From Reyranella sp. (GTDB lineage: Bacteria > Pseudomonadota > Alphaproteobacteria > Reyranellales > Reyranellaceae): 64,000 bases of DNA. The position numbers and the translations under genes were made by a program. Location of the stretch: NCBI RefSeq assembly GCF_004297265.1, contig NZ_SCUT01000040.1, positions 1 through 64,000 on the forward strand, given 5' to 3'. Below the pieces are notes generated by a model. It did not search any database, was not told where the DNA came from, and worked only from the letters and a program-made list of their open reading frames with translations. This document shows, in pieces, positions 19,181 through 27,847 of the stretch (within the stretch, counting starts at the first letter, position 1; each line of letters begins with the position of its first letter).

Positions 19181-19774
19181 ATGGGCAGCGGCAAACCGGA
19201 AACGGAAGACAAACCGGAGACCGCGGTCGCGAAGCCACAGCGCCCGGGCCGACGCCCCACGGCCAAGGCCCGCGCCGCCCGCGACCAGGTGGATGCCATA
19301 TTCTCGCAGTGGCGCGCCGAGCGACCTGACATCGACACCAGCCCGGTGCAGATCTACGGCCTGATCGCGCGGATCCAGATCCAGTGCACCGCCTTCATCG
19401 AGGAAGCGCTCGTTCCATTCGACCTGACCCGCGGCACGTTCGACGTCCTGACCGCGCTGAGGCGTGCCGGCACACCCTACTGCCTCACGCCCAAGCAACT
19501 GGTCCAATCGCTGCTTCTCAGCGGCGCGGGGCTGACGAGCCGCTTGAACAAGCTGGAATCACAGAACCTGATCGCCCGGCTCGCCGAGCCGAGCGACCGC
19601 CGGACCCTGCGCGTCCAGCTCACGGCGGCGGGCGAGGCCGTCATCAACGAAGCCATCCCCCGCGTGTTCGACGTGCAGCGCAGCCGCCTGCAGAAGCTCG
19701 GGGACGACGGACAGAAGCGGCTTCTCGCTGAGTTGACGCGCTTTGCCGAAGCAATCGACAACTGGCCCGGCTGA
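19181..19774 (+). CDS. MarR-family transcriptional regulator
   Basis: A 197-residue winged-helix regulator. A basic Pro/Lys/Arg-rich extension of about 45 residues precedes the MarR core. The core shows VLTALRRAGTPYCLTPKQLV, LLSGAGLTSRLNKLESQNLI (recognition helix) and the wing RLAEPSDRRTLRVQLTAAG. GGAGG with a 4-5 nt gap picks the ATG at 19181; an ATG at 19157 is the alternative. It closes the importer operon and is the obvious candidate to bind the two palindromes at 16324 and 16483, probably releasing on a pathway substrate. Nicotinate regulator NicR is also a MarR protein. Confidence 0.88.
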   Translation: MGSGKPETEDKPETAVAKPQRPGRRPTAKARAARDQVDAIFSQWRAERPDIDTSPVQIYGLIARIQIQCTAFIEEALVPFDLTRGTFDVLTALRRAGTPYCLTPKQLVQSLLLSGAGLTSRLNKLESQNLIARLAEPSDRRTLRVQLTAAGEAVINEAIPRVFDVQRSRLQKLGDDGQKRLLAELTRFAEAIDNWPG

Positions 19775-19781
19775 AACGCCT

Positions 19782-20081
19782 TCAGCCGTGCTTGTGCTCG
19801 GCCTTGTCGAAGGCCTTCTTCTGGTCGGCCGAGGCGTCCTTCTGGAACTTCGCCTTCCACTCGTCGTAGGGCATGCCGTAGACGATCTCGCGGGCCTTCG
19901 GATCGGCGATCTCGATGCCCTGCTTGCCGGCCTCCTCGCGATACCAGCGCGACAGGCAGTTGCGGCAGAAGCCGGCCAGGTTCATCAGGTCGATGTTCTG
20001 GACGTCGGTCCGCTCCTGGAGGTGCGATACCAGACGCCGGAAAGCGGCGGCTTCGAGTTCGGTGCGGGTCTTGTCGTCCAT
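19782..20081 (-). CDS. DUF1244 family protein
   Basis: A 99-residue protein of the DUF1244 family, common in alphaproteobacteria and without a known function. It has LAGFCRNCLSRWYREEAG, where the C-x2-C pair could bind metal or be redox active, then GMPYDEWKAKFQKDASADQK. It is predicted all-helical and cytoplasmic, with no signal peptide. AGGAGAG stands before the ATG at 20081. It converges with the MarR gene with only 7 bp between stops. Confidence 0.8.
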   Translation of the reverse strand: MDDKTRTELEAAAFRRLVSHLQERTDVQNIDLMNLAGFCRNCLSRWYREEAGKQGIEIADPKAREIVYGMPYDEWKAKFQKDASADQKKAFDKAEHKHG

Positions 20082-20205
20082 GATGCTCTCCTGAGCGGCG
20101 CTGGGAGGCCGCGAGACGAAGCGTTCCGGGGATATAGTTCCGGCCCGGAGCATATGCCAGTGACCAGCATTCGTGATCCCGGCCCGCCCTCTGCCTTCCG
20201 GATAA

Positions 20206-21600
20206 TCAGACGATAAGGGAGGAGTCCTCTGGCGCTCCGTCGAAAAGATCAGCGATGATGGCCAATCCCTGCCTGACACGGTCACGGCTGGTCTCGTGAC
20301 TGAGGCAGAGACGGATCGCATTTGGCGCCGCACCATCGCCGACGGCAAAGACGGAGGCTGGCTGAACCTCCACCCCTCTTCGTCGCGCGGCGGCGCAGAA
20401 AGCGTCCGGATCCCAACGGTCGGGCAAAGGCAGCCATACGTGAAATCCCGATCGGTCCCCGCCGGGTAGCCGGGGTCCCAGGACCTGGCGGGCCATGTCG
20501 TGGCGCGCGCGCGCCTCGTTGCGTTGCTCGGCGTTCAACCGCTCGGCGGTTCCATCGATGATCCATCGCGAGACGATCTCGCTCATCAATGGTGGCGACA
20601 TCCACGTCGACATGTTGGTCGCCGCCTGCAGCGCTCCCCTGAGACGATCGGGAAACTGCAGGTATCCGACCCGCAGGCCCGGCGCGATGCTCTTCGAGAC
20701 ACTCGTCAGGAACACCGCGTGGTGTGGCGCGAAGCAGGCAAGCGGTGGCGGCCGTTCCACGGGCAGGAAGCCAAAGACATCGTCCTCGATCACCGTGAGG
20801 CCGCGCTTCTCCACGACATGAGCGATCTCGCGCCGCCGTGCTTCGCTCATCGTGATCGCCGTCGGCGTGTGCAAGGTCGGCAGGCAGTAGAGAACCTTGG
20901 CCCTCGTCGACGCGCATGCGTCATCGAGCGCCTCGGGCTTCAGACCTTCGTCATCCATCGCAACGGGGCGCAGGCTGAGGCCCAGATGCCGCGCCATCGA
21001 CTTGACGGGCGCGTAGGTCAGAGCCTCCACCAGCAAGACATCGCCCGGCCGCAGCAGCGCCAATAGAGCGACCAGCAGGCCGTGTTGCGCACCGTTGCAG
21101 AGTATGACGGATCGTCCGGCGTCCGGGAGCTTCAACCGCCCCATCCAGCGCGCGCCGGCGTCCATATGGCGTCGCGGATCATCGTTCCTGTCGTGATGAA
21201 GGTACGAAGACAGCACCGGTGAATGGCTCAAGGACTCCAGGGTCTGCGCCAACGCCGCCTCGGCATTGCCCGCGAAGGGCAGGTTGAGAGAGAAATCTAT
21301 TGGGCCGGAAAGCGGGCGGGCCATGCGGGCGGGCTGGGCTTCGACCGGTTGCCAGCCGGTAACCCTGACGAATGTTCCCCGCCCCACTTCTCCCTCGAGG
21401 AAGCCGCGCCGGGTCGCTTCCGCGTAGGCGCGGCTCACCGTGTTCAGCGAAAGTCGAAGTTCGTAAGCGAGACTGCGCTGCGTCGGCAGGCGATCACGCG
21501 GCCTCAGGACACCCGTCGATACGCCTTCCGCGATGGCATCTGCGAGGGCGAGATAGGCTGGACCTTTCCTGCCGTTCAGGACGGGGCTCCACATTGTCAT
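20206..21600 (-). CDS. MocR-type GntR regulator with aminotransferase-like domain
   Basis: A 464-residue fusion: an N-terminal GntR winged helix (about 15-75: LALADAIAEGVSTGVLRPRD, then LPTQRSLAYELRLSLNTVSR) and a fold-type I aminotransferase domain. Landmarks are CNGAQHGLLVALLALLRPGD, YCLPTLHTPTA and FLTSVSKSIAPGLRVGYLQF, in which Lys of SVSKS is the PLP-lysine position. MocR proteins sense PLP-linked amino compounds rather than catalyse. It is divergent from an EamA transporter, a frequent regulator-exporter pairing. The start is taken at the ATG at 21600; one 6 bp further in is equally possible. An inverted repeat overlaps the start. Confidence 0.88.
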   Translation of the reverse strand: MTMWSPVLNGRKGPAYLALADAIAEGVSTGVLRPRDRLPTQRSLAYELRLSLNTVSRAYAEATRRGFLEGEVGRGTFVRVTGWQPVEAQPARMARPLSGPIDFSLNLPFAGNAEAALAQTLESLSHSPVLSSYLHHDRNDDPRRHMDAGARWMGRLKLPDAGRSVILCNGAQHGLLVALLALLRPGDVLLVEALTYAPVKSMARHLGLSLRPVAMDDEGLKPEALDDACASTRAKVLYCLPTLHTPTAITMSEARRREIAHVVEKRGLTVIEDDVFGFLPVERPPPLACFAPHHAVFLTSVSKSIAPGLRVGYLQFPDRLRGALQAATNMSTWMSPPLMSEIVSRWIIDGTAERLNAEQRNEARARHDMARQVLGPRLPGGDRSGFHVWLPLPDRWDPDAFCAAARRRGVEVQPASVFAVGDGAAPNAIRLCLSHETSRDRVRQGLAIIADLFDGAPEDSSLIV

Positions 21601-21611
21601 GAGAACAATGT
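21591..21611. promoter_or_regulatory. Inverted repeat overlapping the mocR start
   Basis: ACATTGT-N7-ACAATGT, perfect in both 7-bp arms, covers the MocR start codon. A further ATTGT box (21616-21620) and the near palindrome TACAAATTGTA (21646-21656) lie towards the exporter gene. Repeated ATTGT/ACAAT half sites in the divergent gap suggest binding by the MocR protein and autoregulation. Confidence 0.4.
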
Positions 21612-21616
21612 TCCTA

Positions 21617-21645
21617 TTGTCGCCTCGGATAGTCAATCATATCAG
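21617..21645 (+). promoter_or_regulatory. Candidate promoter of the EamA gene
   Basis: TTGTCG and TATCAG separated by 17 bp place a transcription start near the TACAAATTGTA element, about 30 nt before the EamA ATG. The -10 match is moderate. Confidence 0.35.
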
Positions 21646-21682
21646 TACAAATTGTATCTATTGCAGCGCTGGACGTGGTGAG

Positions 21683-22609
21683 ATGAAAAGCACGGGGCGG
21701 ACGAGAGGCATTTTACTCGCAACACTCTGCCTCGGACTTCTCGGGGTCATGCCGATCATCTCGGCAAGCCGACCGGGGGACTTCGATGCTCTCGCATTCG
21801 CGCTATTCCTGTCGCTCTGGCAACTTGTCTTCTCCCTGCCCGCGCTCTTGCTGGAAAAGCGGATGACGGCGGCGGGCAAACCGGCGGCCCCGGGAGCCGG
21901 GCTCAAAGCACGCGCAGTCGTCGTGGCGACCGGAATGATCTTCGGATTCTCCACCTACCTCTACGTGCTGGCGGTCGAGAAAGCCGGTGCCATCAGCTTC
22001 GCGATCGCGGTACAGGCCTATCCGCTCTTTGCCATTCTTTGGGAGACGATGTTTCTCGGCCGGAGAAAGAGCGTCACGGAACTCTCGTGTACCGGCGTAC
22101 TGATTGCGACGATGTACTTTCTCGGAACCGGCGGCACATGGCGCATCGAAGGAATGACCATCTGGTTCCTTTTGGCGCTGAGCGTTCCGTTCCTGTGGAG
22201 CGTGGCACATGTCATTCTCAAGGAGGTCCTCAACAAGACGCCGGTCACGCCGAACCAGGTCGTGTTCTCCCGCGTCCTCGTGTCGTCACTCTTCCTAGGC
22301 GTCTGCCTGCTCGTCACGGCAGGTCCGGATACGATCATCGCTGCGGCCACCGACCTGCGTTTCCAGTCCGCCGCCCTGCTGATGGGCTTTGTCTACTATC
22401 TCGAGCTGATCGTCTGGTTCCACGCGGCCACGTACATCGATGTGTCGCTGGCCAGTTCCGTCACCGTACCCGCACCGCTCGTGACGACATTCCTTGCCCT
22501 GCTCCTGCTCGGCGAGACCGCCGAATCCTATCAACTCATCGCTCTGGCGATCGTTGTCGTGAGCCTGCTGGGTCTGATTGCGGCGGGGCATCGCAAGGCT
22601 CCCGCATGA
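21683..22609 (+). CDS. EamA/DMT-family transporter
   Basis: A 308-residue membrane protein with ten hydrophobic segments in two EamA halves (first about 10-140, second about 155-300). The second half ends with SVTVPAPLVTTFLALLLLGE, typical of the family. Members move amino acids, metabolites or drugs outwards. The divergent MocR regulator, which senses amino compounds, suggests an amino acid or amine exporter. ATG at 21683; the ribosome-binding site (GGTGAG) is close. It converges with the next gene with 36 bp between, where a 14-bp palindrome ACGGCGGCCGCCGT sits. Confidence 0.85.
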   Translation: MKSTGRTRGILLATLCLGLLGVMPIISASRPGDFDALAFALFLSLWQLVFSLPALLLEKRMTAAGKPAAPGAGLKARAVVVATGMIFGFSTYLYVLAVEKAGAISFAIAVQAYPLFAILWETMFLGRRKSVTELSCTGVLIATMYFLGTGGTWRIEGMTIWFLLALSVPFLWSVAHVILKEVLNKTPVTPNQVVFSRVLVSSLFLGVCLLVTAGPDTIIAAATDLRFQSAALLMGFVYYLELIVWFHAATYIDVSLASSVTVPAPLVTTFLALLLLGETAESYQLIALAIVVVSLLGLIAAGHRKAPA

Positions 22610-22645
22610 CCTGCACAGCGGAGTGAACGGCGGCCGCCGTGCGTA

Positions 22646-23413
22646 TCAGGTCAGGGCCGCGACGACCGCAGCCTGGATCGCCGGCGCCAGGCGCCGTCCC
22701 CAGGCACGCGCCTCGGCCGGTGTGCCGATGAGGTCCTGGCGCACTTCAAGAGAACAATGCGGCAGCGCCCGCGACCGCGCATGGGCGGTCAGCGTGTATT
22801 CGTAGGACGCGCGCGCCGAATAAGGTTCGTTGTCGCCGACCACCAGCGAGGGATCGCGGCGCAGCTCGGACAGCAGCGGCTCGGGCAGGCGCGGATCGTC
22901 GTTCCACAGCACGCCGACATGCCAGGGGCGCACGAAGCCCTTCATCACCGGCGTGAAGCTGTGCATCACCAGAAGGCAGACTTGGCGGCCATCCGCCGTC
23001 ATCGCATCAAGCAGCCGGTCGACCTCGCGGTGGTAGGGCCAGAAGCAGGCCTCGGCGCGCGCGTCGACCTGTTCCCTGGTGAGGTCCTTGTTGGCCGGAA
23101 TGACCGTCTCGTCGCTGATCTCCGGCGTCGAGCCCTCACCGCCCGGCCAGCGATTGCAGTCGATCACCAGCCGCGAATAGCCGGACGCAACCAGCGGCGC
23201 GTCGAGCACCATGGCCAGTTCGATCGCCGCGTCGAGCCCGCCGATGTCCCAGCCGATGTGCCGCGCCAGTTCGCTCGCGGGAATGCCGAGGTCACCCAGC
23301 GCCTGCGGCACGGCCTTGCTGGCATGATCGCAGAGCAGCAACAGCGGTGCCCGGCCCTGCTCGTTGAAGACGGAAAACGGCGGTGGATCGCCCGGCCTGA
23401 GCAACGGTTGCAT
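22646..23413 (-). CDS. N-formylglutamate amidohydrolase family protein
   Basis: A 255-residue FGase-family (HutG-like) hydrolase. The family marks LLLCDHASKAVP, HIGWDIGG and DCNRWPGG are present, along with LLVMHSFTPVM, whose His is one of the metal ligands. Characterised members release formate from N-formylglutamate at the end of histidine breakdown, but no hut genes are near, and many family members have other N-acyl substrates. It is divergent from the glycerate kinase gene with only 29 bp between starts. Confidence 0.85.
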   Translation of the reverse strand: MQPLLRPGDPPPFSVFNEQGRAPLLLLCDHASKAVPQALGDLGIPASELARHIGWDIGGLDAAIELAMVLDAPLVASGYSRLVIDCNRWPGGEGSTPEISDETVIPANKDLTREQVDARAEACFWPYHREVDRLLDAMTADGRQVCLLVMHSFTPVMKGFVRPWHVGVLWNDDPRLPEPLLSELRRDPSLVVGDNEPYSARASYEYTLTAHARSRALPHCSLEVRQDLIGTPAEARAWGRRLAPAIQAAVVAALT

Positions 23414-23442
23414 CGCGCCCCTATAGTGCGAAGATCGGGCAA

Positions 23443-24720
23443 ATGAAAGATGCTGACGCCCGCGCCCTGCTGCGCGCCCTCTTCGATGCTGCCCTCGCCG
23501 CCGCTCGCCCCGCCACCTGCCTTTCTCCCTATATTGCGAAGCTCCAGCCGCCGAAGGGTCGCACCATCGTGATCGGCGCCGGCAAGGCAAGTGCGGCCAT
23601 GGCGCGCGCCGTCGAGGACCAGTGGCCGCATCCGCTCGAAGGGCTGGTGGTGACGCGCTACGGCTACGGAGAGACCTGCAGGCGCATCGAGATCGTCGAG
23701 GCCGCGCATCCCGTGCCCGACGACAAGGGCCGCGAGGCCGCCGGCCGCATTTACGAGCGTGTCCAGGGGCTGGGCGCCGACGATCTCGTGCTCTGTCTGA
23801 TCTCGGGCGGCGCCTCGGCCTTGCTCGCGTTGCCGGCGCCGGGCCTCACTCTGAACGACAAGCAGGACGTCAACCGCGCGCTTCTGAAGTCGGGCGCCAA
23901 CATCGTCGAGATGAACACGGTGCGAAAACACCTCTCGGCGATCAAGGGCGGCCGGCTCGCCATCGCTGCCCAGCCGGCGCGCGTTCTCTCCTGGCTGATC
24001 TCCGACGTGCCGAACGATGACCCCGGCGTCATCGGCTCCGGCCCCACCGTCGCCGACAAGACGACCTTCGCCGACGCGCTTGCCGTGCTCGCGAAATACA
24101 AGATCGATCCGCCGGCTGCCGTGCTCGCTCACCTCAAGGAAGGCGCCGCCGGCCGCATCGAGGAGACGCCGAAGCCCGGCGACCCGCGCCTCGCCAACGT
24201 CGAGACGATCATGGTGGCCACGCCCAGGCGCTCGCTCGAAGCCGCCGCCGCCGTCGCGAAGGAACGCGGCGTGGAAGTGGTCATGCTCGGCGACAATCTC
24301 GAGGGCGAGGCCCGCGCGCTGGGTGCCGCGCACGCGCATCAGGCCATCGAGATCGCCAAGCGCGGCGGCAAACCGGTGGTGATCCTTTCGGGGGGCGAGA
24401 CCACCGTCACGGTGCGCGGCAAGGGTCGCGGCGGACGCAACGTCGAATATCTGCTGGCCCAGGCCATCGCAGCCCATGGTACTGCTGGCATCTGGGGTCT
24501 GTCGGCCGACACCGACGGCGTCGACGGCGCGGAGGATATTGCCGGCGCGGTCTTCACGCCGGATACGCTGGCACGGGCGCGTGCGAAGGGCGGCGATCCG
24601 CAGGCCATGCTCGACGACAATGACGGGCATGGTTTCTTCGAATTGCTGGGTGACGCCCTCGTCACCGGGCCAACGCGGACCAACGTCAACGACTTCAGGG
24701 TCACCTTGATCGCGCCATGA
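23443..24720 (+). CDS. ttuD: Glycerate 2-kinase (MOFRL family, TtuD/GckA)
   Basis: A 425-residue protein with the DUF4147 N-terminal domain (IVIGAGKASAAMARA, then LCLISGGASALLALPAPGLT) and the C-terminal MOFRL domain (ILSGGETTVTVRGKGRGGRN, then LSADTDGVDG). These enzymes phosphorylate D-glycerate to 2-phosphoglycerate; the older name hydroxypyruvate reductase is usually a misannotation. 2-Phosphoglycerate leads to phosphoenolpyruvate, the substrate of the pyruvate kinase at the end of this gene run. It overlaps the GFA gene by 4 bp (ATGA). Confidence 0.9.
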   Translation: MKDADARALLRALFDAALAAARPATCLSPYIAKLQPPKGRTIVIGAGKASAAMARAVEDQWPHPLEGLVVTRYGYGETCRRIEIVEAAHPVPDDKGREAAGRIYERVQGLGADDLVLCLISGGASALLALPAPGLTLNDKQDVNRALLKSGANIVEMNTVRKHLSAIKGGRLAIAAQPARVLSWLISDVPNDDPGVIGSGPTVADKTTFADALAVLAKYKIDPPAAVLAHLKEGAAGRIEETPKPGDPRLANVETIMVATPRRSLEAAAAVAKERGVEVVMLGDNLEGEARALGAAHAHQAIEIAKRGGKPVVILSGGETTVTVRGKGRGGRNVEYLLAQAIAAHGTAGIWGLSADTDGVDGAEDIAGAVFTPDTLARARAKGGDPQAMLDDNDGHGFFELLGDALVTGPTRTNVNDFRVTLIAP

Positions 24721-25136
24721 GGACCTATCCCGGTTCCTGCCACTGCGGCGCGATCAGGATCGCGCTCACCTCCGGGAAGAAGCCGGAGGAGATGCGGGTC
24801 GGCCGCTGCGCCTGCAGCTTCTGCCGCCGCCACGGCGCCCGCACGATGGGCGATCCAACGGGCAGCGTCGAATTCCGCAGCGCACCAAATGCCCTGTCGC
24901 GCTACCGTTTCGGCCTCGGCATCACCGACTACCTGCTTTGCGCCCGTTGCGGCACCTATGTCGGTGCCGTGATGCCCGAGGAAAACGGCGCCATCGGCAT
25001 CGTCAACGTCAACGCCCTCGACATCCGCGACACATTCGATGCTGCACCGCCGTTGCACCATTACGACGGCGAGGACGAGGCCCGGCGCCGCTCCCGGCGC
25101 CGAAAGTTCTGGATGCCGGCGACGATCATCGCCTAA
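24717..25136 (+). CDS. GFA/CENP-V-family zinc protein
   Basis: A 139-residue protein of the glutathione-dependent formaldehyde-activating (GFA) family. The zinc ligands are visible: Cys8 and Cys10 in GSCHCGAI, Cys31/Cys33/Cys36 in GRCACSFCRRHG and Cys75/Cys78 in CARCGT. Despite the name most members have no proven role in formaldehyde metabolism. Translation is coupled to ttuD by a 4-bp overlap, and otnK follows after 9 bp, so it is embedded in the hydroxyacid operon. Its job there is unknown. Confidence 0.85.
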   Translation: MRTYPGSCHCGAIRIALTSGKKPEEMRVGRCACSFCRRHGARTMGDPTGSVEFRSAPNALSRYRFGLGITDYLLCARCGTYVGAVMPEENGAIGIVNVNALDIRDTFDAAPPLHHYDGEDEARRRSRRRKFWMPATIIA

Positions 25137-25145
25137 CGTCGTTCC

Positions 25146-26402
25146 ATGGCCATTCTCGGAGTGATCGCCGACGACTTCACCGGCGCAACCGACATCGCGG
25201 GCATGCTCGTCAAAGGCGGCATGCGCACGATCCAGACAATCGGTGTACCGGCGACGGACACCATTTCCGACGACGTCGATGCCGTCGTGGTCGCGCTCAA
25301 GACCCGCTCGATTCCCGCCGCCGACGCCGTCGCGCAATCGCTCGACGCGCTGAAAGCCCTGCAGGCGGCCGGCTGCACGCGCTTCTTCTTCAAATACTGC
25401 TCGACCTTCGATTCGACCGACGCCGGCAATATCGGCCCGGTGGGTGATGCGCTGCTCGATGCGCTGAAGGCAAAGCAGGCGATCTACTGCCCCGCCTTTC
25501 CGGTGAACGGGCGCACGATCTTCTTCGGCCATCTGTTCGTGGGTGACGTGCTGCTCTCGGACTCGCACATGAAGCATCATCCGCTGACGCCGATGACCGA
25601 CGCCAGCCTGGTACGGGTGCTGGCGCGCCAGACGCCGCACAAGGTCGGCCTCGTGGCCCTGAAGCAGGTCCAGTCGGGCTCGGCAGCGCTTCGCGAGTCG
25701 CTCGACAAGCTCGCCGCCGAGGGCGTGCGCCACGTCGTGGTCGATGCCGTGGCCGACACCGATCTCGGCATCATCGGCGAGGCGATCGGTGATGACACAC
25801 TCGTCACCGGTGGCTCGGGAGTCGCGCTGGGCTTGCCCGCGGCGTATCGGCGTCGCGGCCTGCTGGCCCATCGGTCCGGCGCAGATGCATTGCCGAAGAT
25901 CGAAGGCGCAGCGGCCGTGTTGGCGGGCTCGTGCTCGGCAGCGACGCTGGGCCAAATTGCCGCCTTCAAGGGCGCGCATCTGGCGCTCGACACGGATGCG
26001 ATTTGCCGCGGTGAGGACGTCGCAGGCCAAGCGCTCGACTGGACGAAGGGCAAGCTCGGCAACGGACCGATTCTGCTGTCGGTCAGCGACACGCCTCATT
26101 CCGTGAAAGCCCTGCAGGCGAAGTACGGCGTCGAGAAATCGAGCCAGGCCATCGAGAAGACCATGGCGGCGCTGGCTTGCGGTCTCGTCGATGCGGGCGT
26201 CGGCCGGCTGGTCGTCGCGGGCGGCGAAACCTCGGGTGCCGTCGTCAGCGCGCTCGACGTCACGGCGCTGCGCATCGGCCCCGAGATCGATCCCGGTGTG
26301 CCATGGACCGCTTCGGTCGGGGCCAGGCCGATCCTTCTCGCGCTGAAGTCCGGCAATTTCGGCGCTCCCGATTTCTTCACCAAGGCATTCGACCGGCTAT
26401 GA
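25146..26402 (+). CDS. otnK: 3-oxo-tetronate kinase
   Basis: A 418-residue four-carbon acid-sugar kinase (DUF1537 fold). The N-terminal substrate domain starts GVIADDFTGATDIAGMLVKG and has FFKYCSTFDSTDAGNIGPV. The C-terminal nucleotide-binding part has VVAGGETSGAVVSAL. OtnK phosphorylates 3-oxo-tetronate at C4. The identity is supported by the complete set of partners downstream: otnC (overlap 4 bp), otnI and ltnD. Confidence 0.92.
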   Translation: MAILGVIADDFTGATDIAGMLVKGGMRTIQTIGVPATDTISDDVDAVVVALKTRSIPAADAVAQSLDALKALQAAGCTRFFFKYCSTFDSTDAGNIGPVGDALLDALKAKQAIYCPAFPVNGRTIFFGHLFVGDVLLSDSHMKHHPLTPMTDASLVRVLARQTPHKVGLVALKQVQSGSAALRESLDKLAAEGVRHVVVDAVADTDLGIIGEAIGDDTLVTGGSGVALGLPAAYRRRGLLAHRSGADALPKIEGAAAVLAGSCSAATLGQIAAFKGAHLALDTDAICRGEDVAGQALDWTKGKLGNGPILLSVSDTPHSVKALQAKYGVEKSSQAIEKTMAALACGLVDAGVGRLVVAGGETSGAVVSALDVTALRIGPEIDPGVPWTASVGARPILLALKSGNFGAPDFFTKAFDRL

Positions 26403-27046
26403 GCACCGCAGAGACGACGATGCGCGAGCAGATCTGCGCGCTGGGCGCCAAGCTCGCGGCGCGCGGCCTCTGCCCCGGCACTTCCGGCAACATCAGCGCA
26501 AGGGTGGCCGACGGCTGGCTGATGACGCCGACCAATTCCTCGCTCGGCGAACTCGAGCCCGGCCAGCTTTCCAAGATCGATCTCTCGGGCAAGCACGTCG
26601 CCGGCGATCCGCCGACCAAGGAAGCGCTGCTGCATCGCTCGGTCTACGACGTGCGGCCCAAGGACGGCGCCATCGTCCATCTTCACTGCACGCATGCCGT
26701 GGCGATCTCCTGCCTCGACCCGTCCTGCCACCACAATGCCGAGACGACCCTGCCGCCGATCACGCCCTACTTCGTGATGCGGGTCGGCAAGCTGCCGCTG
26801 GTTCCCTATTTCAGGCCCGGAGACCCCAAGCTGGCCGATGCCATCCGCGACTACGCCAAGGGCCATCGCGCGGTACTTCTCGCCAATCACGGTCCCGTCG
26901 TCGCGGGAACCTCGCTGTCGGCCGCCTCCGCCTCGATCGAGGAACTGGAGGAAACGGCCAAGCTCCACCTGCTGCTGCAGGGCTTCAAGCTGCGCACCCT
27001 GTCGGATGCAGAGGTGCGCGACGTCGAAGAAGCCTATCCTTCCTGA
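26399..27046 (+). CDS. otnC: 3-oxo-tetronate 4-phosphate decarboxylase (class II aldolase family)
   Basis: A 215-residue member of the class II aldolase/adducin family. It has the phosphate-binding GTSGNISAR near residue 26, TNSSLGEL, the zinc-binding HLHCTHAVAIS and a later NHGPVVAG. In the tetronate pathway OtnC converts 3-oxo-tetronate 4-phosphate to dihydroxyacetone phosphate and CO2. The ATG at 26399 overlaps the otnK stop (ATGA); an upstream in-frame extension only shadows otnK. Confidence 0.9.
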   Translation: MSTAETTMREQICALGAKLAARGLCPGTSGNISARVADGWLMTPTNSSLGELEPGQLSKIDLSGKHVAGDPPTKEALLHRSVYDVRPKDGAIVHLHCTHAVAISCLDPSCHHNAETTLPPITPYFVMRVGKLPLVPYFRPGDPKLADAIRDYAKGHRAVLLANHGPVVAGTSLSAASASIEELEETAKLHLLLQGFKLRTLSDAEVRDVEEAYPS

Positions 27047-27058
27047 TCGGACAGAAGA

Positions 27059-27844
27059 ATGCCCAAGCTCGCCGCCAATCTCTCGTGGATCTACCAGGAA
27101 GTGCCGTTCCTGAAGCGCTTCGGCGCCGCCGCGGCACACGGCTTCAAGGCTGTCGAGATCCTGTTCCCCTATGAGGCGCCAGCTGCCGAGATCGCGGCCG
27201 AGCTGAAGAGGCACAAGCTCACGCAGGCGCTGTTCAACCTCCCACCGGGCGATGCCGGCAAGGGCGAGCGCGGACTGGCGGCCCTTCCGGGCCGCGAGGC
27301 CGAGTTCGCCGCCGCCATCGACAAGGCGCTGGACTACGCGCAGGCGCTGGAGTGCCGGACCCTGCACGTGATGTCGGGCATGATCGCGCCGGGTGCCGAC
27401 GTGAAGGCAATGCACCGCACCTTCATCTCGAACCTCAGGAAGATCTGCGACCGCACGGCCAAGATGGACATCACCGTCGTGCTGGAGCCGATCAACCGCC
27501 GCGACATTCCCGGCTACTTCACCAACACGACCGACCAGGTGAAGGCGATCATCGACCAAGTCGGCGCGCCGCACCTGCGCTTGCAGCTCGACCTCTATCA
27601 CCTACAGGTCACCGAGGGCGATCTGCAGAAGCGCATGGAGCGCCTCTTCCCGATCACCTCGCACGTGCAGATCGCCGGCAACCCCGACCGCAACGAGCCC
27701 GACATCGGCGAGGTCAATCACCTCTACCTGCTCGATGTGCTCGACCGGCTGGGCTACGACGGATATGTCGGGCTCGAATACAAGCCGAAGACCACGACCG
27801 GCGCCGGCCTCGGCTGGGCGGCGAAATACGGCATCAAGGCCTGA
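27059..27844 (+). CDS. otnI: 2-oxo-tetronate isomerase (Hyi-like TIM barrel)
   Basis: A 261-residue xylose-isomerase-like TIM barrel of the hydroxypyruvate isomerase group. Conserved metal-site segments are VLEPINRRDIPGYF (Glu), LQLDLYHLQVTEGD (Asp/His), HVQIAGNPDRNEPD and VGLEYKP (Glu). It interconverts 2-oxo- and 3-oxo-tetronate. It lies 12 bp after otnC and 3 bp before ltnD. Confidence 0.9.
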   Translation: MPKLAANLSWIYQEVPFLKRFGAAAAHGFKAVEILFPYEAPAAEIAAELKRHKLTQALFNLPPGDAGKGERGLAALPGREAEFAAAIDKALDYAQALECRTLHVMSGMIAPGADVKAMHRTFISNLRKICDRTAKMDITVVLEPINRRDIPGYFTNTTDQVKAIIDQVGAPHLRLQLDLYHLQVTEGDLQKRMERLFPITSHVQIAGNPDRNEPDIGEVNHLYLLDVLDRLGYDGYVGLEYKPKTTTGAGLGWAAKYGIKA

Positions 27845-27847
27845 TCC

